A stretch of DNA of 64,000 nt, taken from JBQTII01 sp052387905. Lineage in GTDB: Bacteria > Actinomycetota > Actinomycetes > Sporichthyales > Sporichthyaceae. The stretch spans positions 31,630 through 95,629 of the forward strand of contig JBQTIR010000041.1 in the NCBI GenBank assembly GCA_052387905.1, read 5' to 3'. This document shows, one piece after another, positions 16,994-25,454 of this stretch; position 1 is the first letter of the stretch, and every line of letters starts with the position of its first letter. The notes beneath the pieces are model-generated. The model worked only from the letters and a program-made list of their open reading frames with translations, was not told the origin of the DNA and searched no databases. Position numbers and translations under genes: made by a program.

Positions 16994-19123
16994 TCAGTTC
17001 AGTAGTTCCGCGATGCGCTCGGCGGCCTTGCGGGCACCGTCGGTCTCGACGGGAAGGTAATCGACGTCGCGGCAGATCTCTTCGGCGATGGCGAAGGCGA
17101 GGGCCTCGGGGGTTGCGGCGTCGTAGTCCATCCGTCGTCCCGCGCGGTAGCGGTCGAGGCGGTGGGTGACGTGGTAGGTCTGCTCGAAGTGGTGACGCAG
17201 CGGGAAGTACAGGAACGGACGCCCCAGGGCGGTCAGTTCCATCGCGGTGGTGAGCCCGCCCTGGACGACGGCAAGGTCGCACGCGGCCAGGTGGCGCGGC
17301 AGGTCGTGGACGTAGGCATGCAGCTCAAGGCCCCCGATGGCGGGTAGTGCTGCCAGCTCGAGGCGGGGTCCGGCGACGACGACCATGCGTAGCGTGGGGA
17401 TCAGCGCCTTGGCGGCGGGGAAGGCGGCCATCACCCGCCGGAGTAGGTGTTCCCCGACACCGGAGCCACCGACCGTGACCACGACAACCTTGTCGTGGGG
17501 TGCGTACCCGAGCTCGGCGCGCACCCGCTCGCGGTCGCCCAGCGCAGCTGCGTCGAAGCCGGTGACGTAGCCGGCGAAGTCGAAGTGCCGCTCCGTCCAT
17601 TCGCGGATGGTCGGAAGCCTCGGGCCGAGGGGGTCGGTGACGCAGTCCAGCGGGTTGCCGACGAAGATCGCGCGGTCGCGCACCTGCGGCTGGTCGCGGA
17701 TATGTTCCACCATCTCGGCGTTGTAATCTGCCGTCAGATACGCCTCGTGCGCGCCGCCGTCGGGCATCGGCAGCCAGCCGACGAAGTCGGTAAGCCAGGC
17801 GAACGGAGCGTTCTTCCGACTCGGGTTCTTGTGTAGGTGGTAGTCGAGTTCCCAGGCCTCGTCGCCGATCCACAGGTCGTAGTGCTCATCGTGGGTGACG
17901 TCGTCAAAGACCATGTAGTTGGACATCAGGATCTCGTCCATGCGCCGAATGGCCTGGAACGCGTGCAAGTCGTGTTCGTGGCACTCGGACTCGATGTGCG
18001 CGGATTCGGCGACCAGATGCTTGCTGGCCGGATGCACGCGTTCACCCTCCTCGTGGAGCATCCGGGTGACCGGGTGCTGAGCGAGCCAGTCGATCTGCAG
18101 GTCAGGCACCAGCGTACGGAGTTCCCGGGCAATCGCGAGGTCCCGGCGTGCGTGGCCGAGGCCGACCGGGGAGCACACCATCAGCGCGCGGGGCCTGGTG
18201 TCCGGACGGTGCGCGGTGCGGTCCTTGCGGTAGGCCGGATCGACGAACCCGCGGATTGCCAGGCTCACCTCGACCGGGTGCCGCGCTTCTGGAACGTGGT
18301 CCGCACCCTCGATCGCGAGCAAGCGGCCGCGGGTGACCCGGGCGAGCAGGCGGGCGTTGGAAACATGGGTGATCTTGTCCTTGGTACCGGCGATGACGAG
18401 GACCGGGACCTGCACGCGCCGGGCCAGCGCCAGCTGCGCACGCCGACTCGGCGGGGCGGCGTTGTCGGCGGCCCAGCTGCGGATCAAGGTTTCCGGGTCG
18501 CACTCCATCGCCCAGGCGACGGCGTCCTCGTAGGTTTTGGTCTGGTGCGCCTCCGAGGTGGCGGTGCGCATGAACCATTCGACGAAGTCCCGGTAGTTGC
18601 GCCGCCAGTGCACCCCGTTGAACTTGCCCCATGACCGCGCGAGCAGCGGCCGGCGAAGGAACAACCCGCTCAGCCCACGACCGGCGGCGGCGCGCAGGAT
18701 GATCGTTGTCGGTGACCAGCTCGCGAGAAAACCAGGAGCGACGAAGATGGCGCCGCGAACCCGGTGGGGGTGCTCCGCCGCGAGCAGCAGGGTGCGCTGG
18801 GCGCCCTTGGACAGCCCGACCACGAACGCGCGCTCGGTGCCGGTTGCATCGAGGATGTCGATAGCGTCCTGGGCGAACTCGCGTTCGGCGTAGGCCTGCG
18901 TCGTGCTGGGCCGGTCACTGCGGCCGTTCCCGCGCGGATCAAACACGATGACGCGGTGATGGCGCGCCAGGTAGGGGACCTGCATCTTCCAGATCCGGGA
19001 ATGGACCAGCGTCCACGTCGGGCAGAACAGGATCGTCGGATCGCCGGTGCCGAAAACCTCGTAGTACACCTTGACGCCGTCGCGCTCGATGTACCCGCTC
19101 TCGTCCGGTTCCCGTGCCCGCAC
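16994..19123 (-). CDS. Fusion of an alpha/beta hydrolase with a GT-B glycosyltransferase (MurG/UGT-like)
   Basis: A 709-residue two-domain protein. Residues about 1-290 are an alpha/beta hydrolase with nucleophile elbow GLSKGAQ, acid region AGTKDKITHV and catalytic His in GADHVPEARH. Residues about 310-705 look like a GT-B glycosyltransferase: an N-terminal Rossmann segment VCSPVGLGHARRDLAIA, a C-terminal nucleotide-sugar region VVVVTVGGSGVGEHLL, and VVQGGLTTAMELTALGRPF followed by HHFEQ. The GTG start has GGGAGG 6 bases upstream. Both active sites look intact. One chain might glycosylate a lipid-like acceptor and cleave an ester, or activate and transfer; this is inference. Confidence 0.82.
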   Translation of the reverse strand: MRAREPDESGYIERDGVKVYYEVFGTGDPTILFCPTWTLVHSRIWKMQVPYLARHHRVIVFDPRGNGRSDRPSTTQAYAEREFAQDAIDILDATGTERAFVVGLSKGAQRTLLLAAEHPHRVRGAIFVAPGFLASWSPTTIILRAAAGRGLSGLFLRRPLLARSWGKFNGVHWRRNYRDFVEWFMRTATSEAHQTKTYEDAVAWAMECDPETLIRSWAADNAAPPSRRAQLALARRVQVPVLVIAGTKDKITHVSNARLLARVTRGRLLAIEGADHVPEARHPVEVSLAIRGFVDPAYRKDRTAHRPDTRPRALMVCSPVGLGHARRDLAIARELRTLVPDLQIDWLAQHPVTRMLHEEGERVHPASKHLVAESAHIESECHEHDLHAFQAIRRMDEILMSNYMVFDDVTHDEHYDLWIGDEAWELDYHLHKNPSRKNAPFAWLTDFVGWLPMPDGGAHEAYLTADYNAEMVEHIRDQPQVRDRAIFVGNPLDCVTDPLGPRLPTIREWTERHFDFAGYVTGFDAAALGDRERVRAELGYAPHDKVVVVTVGGSGVGEHLLRRVMAAFPAAKALIPTLRMVVVAGPRLELAALPAIGGLELHAYVHDLPRHLAACDLAVVQGGLTTAMELTALGRPFLYFPLRHHFEQTYHVTHRLDRYRAGRRMDYDAATPEALAFAIAEEICRDVDYLPVETDGARKAAERIAELLN

Positions 19124-19173
19124 GGTGCACCTCCCTGCTCATGGTCCGCCTCGATCATGTCCGAGTGCGCGGG

Positions 19174-19707
19174 TCAATCGAAGACGATCTCGCCGTGGTA
19201 GTCGACCAGATTGACCCCGGCGGAGGCGCAACCTTCGGGATGCTGCGGCGCCAGCATTGGACGGCTGCTGAACGACATGCCCGCGAAGGCGCCCGAGGTG
19301 ATCTCACCGATACCGAAGGCGACCGGCCCGACGGTGGAGGTGAGGGCGCGACCCTCGCTCTTCGTGCCGTCGCTCCATCCGATGATGAAGGGGGCATCCG
19401 TGATGTACGCGCTCGCGCAGGTGCCGCTACCACGCCCACCCGCGCTCGAGAAGAATCCCCGCAACGTCGACCCGTCGGAGCTGATGCACGGCCCGAGCGA
19501 GCCGAGTTCGTAGAGCGTGAACTCCTTGTGGGTCATGGTCAACCCGGGATCGAACGACATGGTGCCCTGGCGAGCACAGGTCAATGTGGCAGCTGGGTCC
19601 GCATCTGAGGCGGGTGTACCCCAGGTCGGAGCAGCCAGAAAGGGCAGCGTGAGCAGCGCTGCGGCTGTGACGGCGGATGCGCGCCGCCGGTGGGTGAAAG
19701 CGGGCAA
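19174..19707 (-). CDS. Secreted protein of unknown function
   Basis: A 177-residue protein with an N-terminal signal peptide (HRRRASAVTAAALLTLPFLA, cleavage likely after PTWGTPASA-like residues). The mature part has four Cys and many Gly/Ser/Thr, without a family I know. The TTG start at 19707 is chosen because GGAGG (complement of 19714-19718) is 6 bases upstream; the 12-residue longer version has no ribosome site. Its upstream region is the 30-bp TetR-type palindrome, so it is probably the main target of the divergent regulator. Confidence 0.75.
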   Translation of the reverse strand: MPAFTHRRRASAVTAAALLTLPFLAAPTWGTPASDADPAATLTCARQGTMSFDPGLTMTHKEFTLYELGSLGPCISSDGSTLRGFFSSAGGRGSGTCASAYITDAPFIIGWSDGTKSEGRALTSTVGPVAFGIGEITSGAFAGMSFSSRPMLAPQHPEGCASAGVNLVDYHGEIVFD

Positions 19708-19720
19708 GGCTTGCCTCCAA

Positions 19721-19750
19721 AACTTAGTTGGTCGAACGACCAACTAAGTT
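19721..19750. promoter_or_regulatory. 30-bp palindromic operator, TetR type
   Basis: Two 14-bp arms (AACTTAGTTGGTCG and its exact complement) flank a central AA. The site is AT-rich compared with its surroundings. It covers the -35 region (TTGGTC, 19728-19733) of a promoter whose -10 is TAGACT (19752-19757, 18-bp spacer) for the tetR gene. It lies 13 bases upstream of the TTG start of the secreted protein. Autorepression and control of the divergent gene are the natural reading. Confidence 0.75.
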
Positions 19751-19770
19751 GTAGACTAGGCTTCATCGTG

Positions 19771-20454
19771 ATGTCAAGAGCCCCCCAGGTACCCGAATCC
19801 GCGCTCGACCCGGCGGCCCCGCCAGCTCAAGGAGACCGCCGGCTCGAGCGCGGTCGATCTACGCGTGCCCAGCTGCTCGCGGCGGCGATCGAGGTACTGC
19901 GCGAGCAGGGTTACATCGCGGCCTCGATGCGTGCGGTCTCCGATCGTGCCGGGACGCCGCTCTCGCTCGTGCAGTACCACTTCGGGTCCAAACAGGGCCT
20001 GTTGATCGCGGTCATGGATGAAATGAACACGCGTGGCTTGGAACGTCAGCGGGCGATGTGGGACGACGGCCGCCCCTTCGCCGAGCAGTGGCGGACGGCG
20101 TGCGACTACCTGCACGAGGACGTGAGCTCTGGCTACGTCCGGATCCTGTGGGAGCTGTGGGCGGCCGGCCTGGCGGATCCCGAACTCGCCGAGCGTTGGG
20201 TGGCCGCCATGCGCGGTTGGCGCGAACTCATCGTCGACCGGTTGGACCGCTGGCAGGTCGAGGACAAGGTCGCGCTGCCGATGAGCTCGCGCGCGCTGGC
20301 CACCCTGATAGCCAACGCATTCCAGGGCGCGGAGACCGAGATCCTCGCCGGGTTCACCGAGGACGAGGCCCCGCACCTGGAGGCGCTGGAGGCTTGCGCT
20401 GCGATCATCGAGGGTGCGACAAGGCCGGGACGTCCGAAGAAGCGGCGGCAATAG
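19771..20454 (+). CDS. TetR/AcrR family transcriptional regulator
   Basis: A 227-residue regulator with an N-terminal helix-turn-helix (RAQLLAAAIEVLREQGYIAA, then SMRAVSDRAGTPLSLVQYHF and GSKQGLL). The C-terminal ligand domain is helical and divergent. ATG at 19771 or GTG at 19768 would start almost at the predicted transcription start, so the mRNA may be leaderless. It is divergent from the secreted protein gene and shares the 30-bp palindrome with it. The last residues (RPKKRRQ and the stop) are encoded inside palindromic element B. Confidence 0.9.
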   Translation: MSRAPQVPESALDPAAPPAQGDRRLERGRSTRAQLLAAAIEVLREQGYIAASMRAVSDRAGTPLSLVQYHFGSKQGLLIAVMDEMNTRGLERQRAMWDDGRPFAEQWRTACDYLHEDVSSGYVRILWELWAAGLADPELAERWVAAMRGWRELIVDRLDRWQVEDKVALPMSSRALATLIANAFQGAETEILAGFTEDEAPHLEALEACAAIIEGATRPGRPKKRRQ

Positions 20455-20471
20455 CGACCAGTTCTTCGGAC
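20432..20471. repeat. 40-nt palindromic element, copy B
   Basis: Starts GTCCGAAGAA and ends TTCTTCGGAC (10-bp stem), with ATAGCG at positions 20-25 and GCTACGG at 20472-20478. It overlaps the 3' end of tetR and supplies its last codons and stop (TAG at 20452-20454). It sits between convergent tetR and CoA ligase genes, as a bidirectional terminator would. Confidence 0.75.
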
Positions 20472-20480
20472 GCTACGGAA

Positions 20481-21950
20481 TCAGGGCGCGCGGGAGGTAC
20501 GCAGCGCGCGCTTGTCGAGCTTGCCGACGGGGGTCCGGGGAATGTGGTCGACGAGTTCGAGTCGCCGCGGGCACTTGAACAGCGACAGGTGTGACCGGCA
20601 GTAGGTGATCAGGGAGTCGGGAGCCGGCGGAGCCGCTGGGTCGGCGGGGACGACGAAGGCGACGAGCTGTTCGCCCAGATCGGGATGGGGCAGCCCGAGG
20701 CAGGCGACCTCGGCGACGTCCGGGTGGCGGGCGAGAACCGCCTCGGCCTCCGCGGGGTAGATGTTCACCCCGCCGCTGACGACCAGGTCCGAGGCGCGGT
20801 CGGTGATCCAGACGTAGCCGTCAGCGTCCATGAGACCGATCTCGCCGAGGGTGAACAGCCCGTCAGGTCCGGTTGCGTCGGCGCCGTCGGTGTAGCGGAT
20901 GCCGTGTCCGGTGCAGTCGCGGAAGTACAGCCGCCCCTCGACGCCGGGTTCAACCGGCACATCCTCTTCGTCGAGGATCACGGCCTCGAACGGCGGCACG
21001 GCGCGGCCGACGGAGCTCGGGCGGGCGAGCCATTCGGCGGCGCTGATCATGGCGGTGGTGCCGACTTCGCTGGCGCCGTAGGACTCGAACAGCGCGTCGC
21101 CGAGCCAGTCGATCGCGGCCGCCTTCACCGGCGCCGGGCATTTCGCGCCGACCTGGAGCACGAAGTGCAGCGATGACAGGTCGTAGGCGCCGCGGACCTC
21201 GGCCGGCAGCGCGAGCAGGCGTTGCAGATGGGTGGGCACGACGATCGTGGAGCCGACCCGGTCCCGGGCGACGGTGGCGAGGAAACGCTCGGGATCAAAT
21301 TTGCCGAGCACGGTGACCGGGGCCCCGCCGAGGAAGAGCCGGGTGCCGGTCAGCGGTCCGGAGTGATACAGCGGCCCGACGACCAGGTGACGGCCGTAGG
21401 CCACCATCGAGTTCTGGGCCAACCGCGTCAGGTGTTCGTCGATATCGGCGCCGCCGACCCAACTCGTCGGGGGGAGCTCGACGCCCTTGGGGCGCCCCGT
21501 CGTGCCGGAGGTGTAGACCATCGTGGGGCGCGGAACAACGGCGGTGCTCGGCTCGCCCAGGTCAGGCAACTCCTCGGCCGAGGACCACACCGCGGCGACA
21601 CCGCCCAGTTCCGCAGCCCGGCTCGCCCGCGTCGCTGACGCTGCATCAGTCAGGACCAGGTGTGCCCCGCTGTGGCCCACCTGGTAGGCCGCCTCCGCGG
21701 GCTCCAGGTGCGAGTTCACAGCGACGGCCGACGCGCCCGCCAGCGTGGCGGCGGCGTAGCACAGCAGAGTGTGCGCGCTGTTCTCCGCGATGATCGCTAC
21801 GCGGCGTTGCGGGCCCAGGTCGAGGCTCTGCAGGTACGCGACCAGCGGGCGCAGCCAGGCGTCTGCCTGGGCCCAGGTGAAATCGCCGTCCGGGCCCCGG
21901 ACGGCGAGTTCGGCGGGACGCTCTGCCGCGAGGCGGGCGGCGAAGGTCAA
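20481..21950 (-). CDS. Acyl-CoA synthetase/AMP-dependent ligase
   Basis: A 489-residue adenylate-forming enzyme. The P-loop-like motif is MVYTSGTTGRPKGVEL, the core motif is FESYGASEVGTT, the hinge is LGEIGLMDADGYVWITDRASD, and the catalytic Lys lies in RTPVGKLDKRAL. It would activate a carboxylic acid to its CoA thioester. The TTG start at 21950 overlaps the stop of the LLM gene (TTGA), so it is the fourth gene of a tightly coupled minus-strand operon with a phosphatase, flavoprotein and LLM oxidoreductase. Substrate is unknown; a steroid- or terpene-derived acid fits the neighbours. Confidence 0.9.
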   Translation of the reverse strand: MTFAARLAAERPAELAVRGPDGDFTWAQADAWLRPLVAYLQSLDLGPQRRVAIIAENSAHTLLCYAAATLAGASAVAVNSHLEPAEAAYQVGHSGAHLVLTDAASATRASRAAELGGVAAVWSSAEELPDLGEPSTAVVPRPTMVYTSGTTGRPKGVELPPTSWVGGADIDEHLTRLAQNSMVAYGRHLVVGPLYHSGPLTGTRLFLGGAPVTVLGKFDPERFLATVARDRVGSTIVVPTHLQRLLALPAEVRGAYDLSSLHFVLQVGAKCPAPVKAAAIDWLGDALFESYGASEVGTTAMISAAEWLARPSSVGRAVPPFEAVILDEEDVPVEPGVEGRLYFRDCTGHGIRYTDGADATGPDGLFTLGEIGLMDADGYVWITDRASDLVVSGGVNIYPAEAEAVLARHPDVAEVACLGLPHPDLGEQLVAFVVPADPAAPPAPDSLITYCRSHLSLFKCPRRLELVDHIPRTPVGKLDKRALRTSRAP

Positions 21951-22780
21951 CGCCCCACCTCCAGGGCGTCAGCGAGCTGTCCCCAGGCGTGGACCGGGAA
22001 CGGCTCCGGAGCCAGCACATGGATGGCCACCCCGTCCGCACCTGCGGCGAGATGCGCCTGCACCCGGGCCAGCGCTGCGTCCAGCCCCCCGTGCGCGACC
22101 AGGGCATCGATCAGGCGGTCACTGCCCGGCGCGGCGAGATCGGATTCGGTGAAGCCCATCCGTCGCAGATTGCCGAGGTAATTCTCCAGCCCGAGATAGA
22201 CCGCGAGGTGCTTGCGGGCTGCGGCCCGGGCAAGGTCGGCATCGGATTCCAGCAGCACCTTCACCTCGGGGATGAGCTGGGCGCCGGCTCCGAGCTGATC
22301 CCGGTGGATCGCGGTCTGCTCCGGGGTGACGAGGTAGGTCAACGCGCCGGCGGTGCGGGCCGCGGCCAGCGCCAGCATCTTCGGACCGTTGGCCCCGACG
22401 TAGCGCGCCTGCGGCCCAACCCCCGCGGCGTCGAGGATGTCGACGTAGGCGCTCAACGACGCGAGCGGCTTCGCGTACTGCGGCACGAACTGTGCGTGCG
22501 CGACACCGAGACCCAGTCGCATTCGGTCCCGGCCGGGCTGGGCGGCCCACCAGGTGGCCAGCTCCGGCGCGCTCACCGACCAGATGCTGATCACCGCGGT
22601 GCCGATCGCGAGGCGCTCGGTCGCGGCCAGGGCCCGCTCCAGGACGGTCAGCTCATCCTGGGTGTTGGCGACCCACATCGCGTCGAAACCCAGCGCCTCG
22701 ACCTGCGCCAGGGCCGCGTCCGCACCTTCACCCCGCAACCGGGGTGCGCTGGTGTAGAGGCCGATCTGATGCAACGTCAT
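21947..22780 (-). CDS. LLM-class F420-dependent oxidoreductase
   Basis: A 277-residue luciferase-like monooxygenase-fold protein (IGLYTSAPRLRGEGADAALA at the start; RMRLGLGVAHAQFVPQYAKP, YVGANGPKMLALAA). The short form with this pattern belongs to actinobacterial F420-linked families. It probably reduces or oxidises a pathway intermediate by hydride transfer to or from F420. The ATG at 22780 overlaps the flavoprotein stop (ATGA). The longer frame upstream is antisense-like Arg-rich sequence and is rejected. Confidence 0.87.
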   Translation of the reverse strand: MTLHQIGLYTSAPRLRGEGADAALAQVEALGFDAMWVANTQDELTVLERALAATERLAIGTAVISIWSVSAPELATWWAAQPGRDRMRLGLGVAHAQFVPQYAKPLASLSAYVDILDAAGVGPQARYVGANGPKMLALAAARTAGALTYLVTPEQTAIHRDQLGAGAQLIPEVKVLLESDADLARAAARKHLAVYLGLENYLGNLRRMGFTESDLAAPGSDRLIDALVAHGGLDAALARVQAHLAAGADGVAIHVLAPEPFPVHAWGQLADALEVGR

Positions 22781-24228
22781 GCCGATTCCTCTCCGGCGTG
22801 GTGCGCGGCCGACTGCCCGGCGATCCGGCCGAACCCGGTCGCCAGCCCGAGCGCGTTCCCGCTGCCCATGTAGAGCGGTCCGAACAACCCGCCCGTGCAT
22901 TCTCCGGCCGCGTACAGACCGGCCACCGGCGCGCCGCCGGCCCCGATCACCCGGGCTTCGTCGTCGATGCGCAGGCCGGCGCCGGTGACGTTGACCGCGA
23001 TCGGCCACACCGGCACGGCGACGAAGGGCGGGGTGCGCAGCGGGAGCAGGAACTTCGCGGCCTTGCCGAAGTCGGTGTCCTCGTCGGTCTCGGCGAAGCC
23101 GTTGTAGCGCGCGATCTCGCCGGTGACCGCGACCGGGTCGAGCCCGACAGCGTGTGCCAGGGCGCCGAGATCGTCAGCGGCGGACGCCTTGCCCGCCCCG
23201 AGCAGCAGCTCGATCATGTCCGCCGTGTAGTGCCGCGGCCGGAACGGCGCATGGTTCGGCCAGACCTGCTTGTAGGCGCCGCGATAGCGCTCGGCCAACT
23301 CCGCCGGTGGGCGCAGCGCCGCGTCGTCGAGCAGCAGCACGGCGCGGTTGCCATGCGCGCGGACCGCGTTGTCGAGGATCCCGTACGGCGCGGTTTCGTC
23401 GGCGAAACGATGCCCGTCCGGGTCCAGCAGCACCGTCCAGCCCGGGAGTAATGCCTCGTTGACGAAGGTCCCACCCGGGCCGAGCGTGCGCAGCCCGCGG
23501 TCGTGTCCGGTGATCTGCGCGCCGACGCTCGCCGCGAGGTCGAGCGCGTCGCCGCGGGCACCGTCGTGCCCGATGTACCAGGTGCGCTCGGGGTCCCAGG
23601 CCGACGGGAACAGCGCGGCGAGTTTGTCCGGTGAGGCCCCGAACCCACCGGTCGCGAGCACGACCGCCCCCGCAGTGATCTCGTCGCTCCCGACGGCCAC
23701 CCCGACAACGCGATTGGCCGCGACAAGCAAGCGGTCCACCCGTTGCCCGAGAGCGATATCGATGTCCGCCGCGGTCGCCGCACGGTGCAGGGCATCGATG
23801 AGCCCCTGCCCGCCGCCGTCGACAGCGTGCGAGCGCGGTACCCGCTCCTCGCCGCCGAAGATCAGTCGCTCGAAGAACGGGACGCCGTGGGCCGCGAGCC
23901 AGTCGATGGTCTCGCCGCTGTGGCGAGCGAAGCGGCGCACCGGCCCAGCAGCGATGTCCCAGCGCATCAGCGAGCGGTAGTCGACGAAGAGGTCGTCGGG
24001 GCCCTCGGTGATCCCGGCCGCGGCCTGGATCGCGCTACGGCTGCCCATCACGATCCCGCCCGACAGGCGCGAGGATCCGCCGACCGCAGCCGAGCCCTCC
24101 GCGATCAGCACCCGCCTCGCCCCATGCTCGACGGCGCTCAGCGCAGCGCACAACCCCGCGGCGCCGGAGCCCACGATCAGGACGTCGACGTCACTGGCCG
24201 TGGAGATCCGCTCGCTGCGCTCGTTCAT
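22777..24228 (-). CDS. FAD-dependent oxidoreductase, fumarate reductase/3-ketosteroid delta1-dehydrogenase superfamily
   Basis: A 483-residue FAD_binding_2 flavoprotein. The dinucleotide motif is VLIVGSGAAGLCAALSA with AEGSAAVGGSSRLSGG, the second FAD contact is VVLATGGFGA, and the C-terminal contact is GLYAAGECTGG then MGSGNALGLATGFGRIAG. Soluble members in actinobacterial catabolic operons desaturate 3-keto-4-ene steroids or related enones; length is slightly below typical KstD (about 510). The ATG at 24228 overlaps the phosphatase stop. Assignment to KstD itself would need its active-site tyrosines, which I could not align with certainty. Confidence 0.85.
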   Translation of the reverse strand: MNERSERISTASDVDVLIVGSGAAGLCAALSAVEHGARRVLIAEGSAAVGGSSRLSGGIVMGSRSAIQAAAGITEGPDDLFVDYRSLMRWDIAAGPVRRFARHSGETIDWLAAHGVPFFERLIFGGEERVPRSHAVDGGGQGLIDALHRAATAADIDIALGQRVDRLLVAANRVVGVAVGSDEITAGAVVLATGGFGASPDKLAALFPSAWDPERTWYIGHDGARGDALDLAASVGAQITGHDRGLRTLGPGGTFVNEALLPGWTVLLDPDGHRFADETAPYGILDNAVRAHGNRAVLLLDDAALRPPAELAERYRGAYKQVWPNHAPFRPRHYTADMIELLLGAGKASAADDLGALAHAVGLDPVAVTGEIARYNGFAETDEDTDFGKAAKFLLPLRTPPFVAVPVWPIAVNVTGAGLRIDDEARVIGAGGAPVAGLYAAGECTGGLFGPLYMGSGNALGLATGFGRIAGQSAAHHAGEESA

Positions 24229-24965
24229 GATGACTCCGCGGTCAGCAGGTTCTCCCTGATGCGTTCGGCCTCGCCTGCCGCACCCAGGTGGGCGAGGTAG
24301 CCCGGAATCGAACCCCATCGCTGGTCCAGGGCGTCGAGGAAGGCGGCGAGGCACGCGCGCGGGGTTCGAATGAAGGACTGCCGATGGCTTTCGGTCGTCG
24401 GGGCGTCATGCGGTTCGTGTTCGTCGAGGTAGGCGAGCAGGCGCTCCATGCCGGCGCCGCTGGCCTCGAAGTCGTCGAGCACGAGGTCGCGGGGCACCCC
24501 GAGGGTCTCCTGAAGCAACGCGACCACGACCCCGGTCCGGTCGCGGCCCGCGGCACAGTGGATCAGCGTGGGTTCGTGGGAGGCCTCGGCCAGTGCGCGC
24601 CAGAGCGCTCGCCCGACGTCGGCGTCGTCGAGGAAACTCAGGTAGGTCTGCGCGGCGAAGTCCGGCTCGCAGTAGCGGTGCTCGTTCCCCGGCGCCGGGA
24701 GCTGCGCCAGGACCGGGCAACGGACATGGCGGACCTTCAGGGTTTCCCAGGTCGCGGCCCCGCGCAGGTCGATCTCGCCCGGCGTCCGAAGGTCGACCAC
24801 GGTGCGCAGGCCGAGCCCGCGCAAGCCCTCGACGTCGGCGTCGGTGGCGCGGACGGGGGCGTCGGCGCGGTACAGGCGAGCTGTGCGCACGCGTCGACCG
24901 TCGGCAGCCGGTAACCCACCGACGTCGCGGATGTTGAACACCCGCTCGAACCGCAGCTCGCGCAC
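24225..24965 (-). CDS. Tyrosine/serine protein phosphatase-like protein (DSP fold)
   Basis: A 246-residue protein with the Cys-x5-Arg phosphatase loop HCAAGRDRTGVVVALL and the N-terminal family pattern FNIRDVGGLPAADGRRVRTA then LYRADAP. Family members (MptpB-like) hydrolyse phospho-Tyr/Ser or phosphoinositides. The GTG start has GAGGAG upstream. It leads the operon that continues into the flavoprotein, LLM oxidoreductase and CoA ligase, each overlapping by four bases, so it may regulate or process a metabolite of this pathway. It is divergent from the DUF35-thiolase operon. Confidence 0.87.
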   Translation of the reverse strand: MRELRFERVFNIRDVGGLPAADGRRVRTARLYRADAPVRATDADVEGLRGLGLRTVVDLRTPGEIDLRGAATWETLKVRHVRCPVLAQLPAPGNEHRYCEPDFAAQTYLSFLDDADVGRALWRALAEASHEPTLIHCAAGRDRTGVVVALLQETLGVPRDLVLDDFEASGAGMERLLAYLDEHEPHDAPTTESHRQSFIRTPRACLAAFLDALDQRWGSIPGYLAHLGAAGEAERIRENLLTAESS

Positions 24966-25058
24966 GCGCGCTCCTCGGTCGCTTGCCCTGGACCGGAAAA
25001 TACTCTAGAAACCTATCATTCAGCACGCGACTAAAGCTCGGCCCGGATGGAGTGCCCG

Positions 25059-25454
25059 ATGGCGCAGCAGATCCCGGCCGTGGACTATCTGGTCCTCGGT
25101 GCGAGTCCACACCTTCAGGCTTGGGTGTGCCAGTCCTGCTCGGCGTCCTACTTCGACCGGCGCAACGCCTGTGCCCGGTGCTTCGGTGTCGAGTTCGTGC
25201 GTGCCCCGCTGCCGACCGAGGGCGTCATCCGGGCCTTCACTCGCGTCGAGCGCGGAGCCAAGCAGCCCTTCACCTCGGTCGTCGTCGATCTGGGTGGGGG
25301 AGCCACGGTCAAGGCCAACCTGCGCGGCGTGGACGATCCGGGGCAGATCACCGCGGAGTTGAAGGTGCGCATGGTCACCTTCGTGGCCGGCGTCGATGAC
25401 GACGGCGTCGAGGCTGTGGCGTTCGCCTTCGAACCTGCCGGGGGTGGGGCATGA
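25059..25454 (+). CDS. DUF35 OB-fold/zinc-ribbon protein, thiolase partner
   Basis: A 131-residue protein with an N-terminal zinc ribbon (CQSC then CARC, residues about 26-45) and an OB-fold (GVIRAFTRVERG, then TSVVVDLGGGATVKANL). In steroid side-chain degradation, DUF35 proteins or domains bind SCP2-type thiolases or aldolases such as Ltp2. Here its stop overlaps the thiolase ATG (ATGA at 25451), supporting an obligate pair. ATG at 25059 is preferred over 25047 because GGAG lies 6 bases before it. Confidence 0.87.
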   Translation: MAQQIPAVDYLVLGASPHLQAWVCQSCSASYFDRRNACARCFGVEFVRAPLPTEGVIRAFTRVERGAKQPFTSVVVDLGGGATVKANLRGVDDPGQITAELKVRMVTFVAGVDDDGVEAVAFAFEPAGGGA

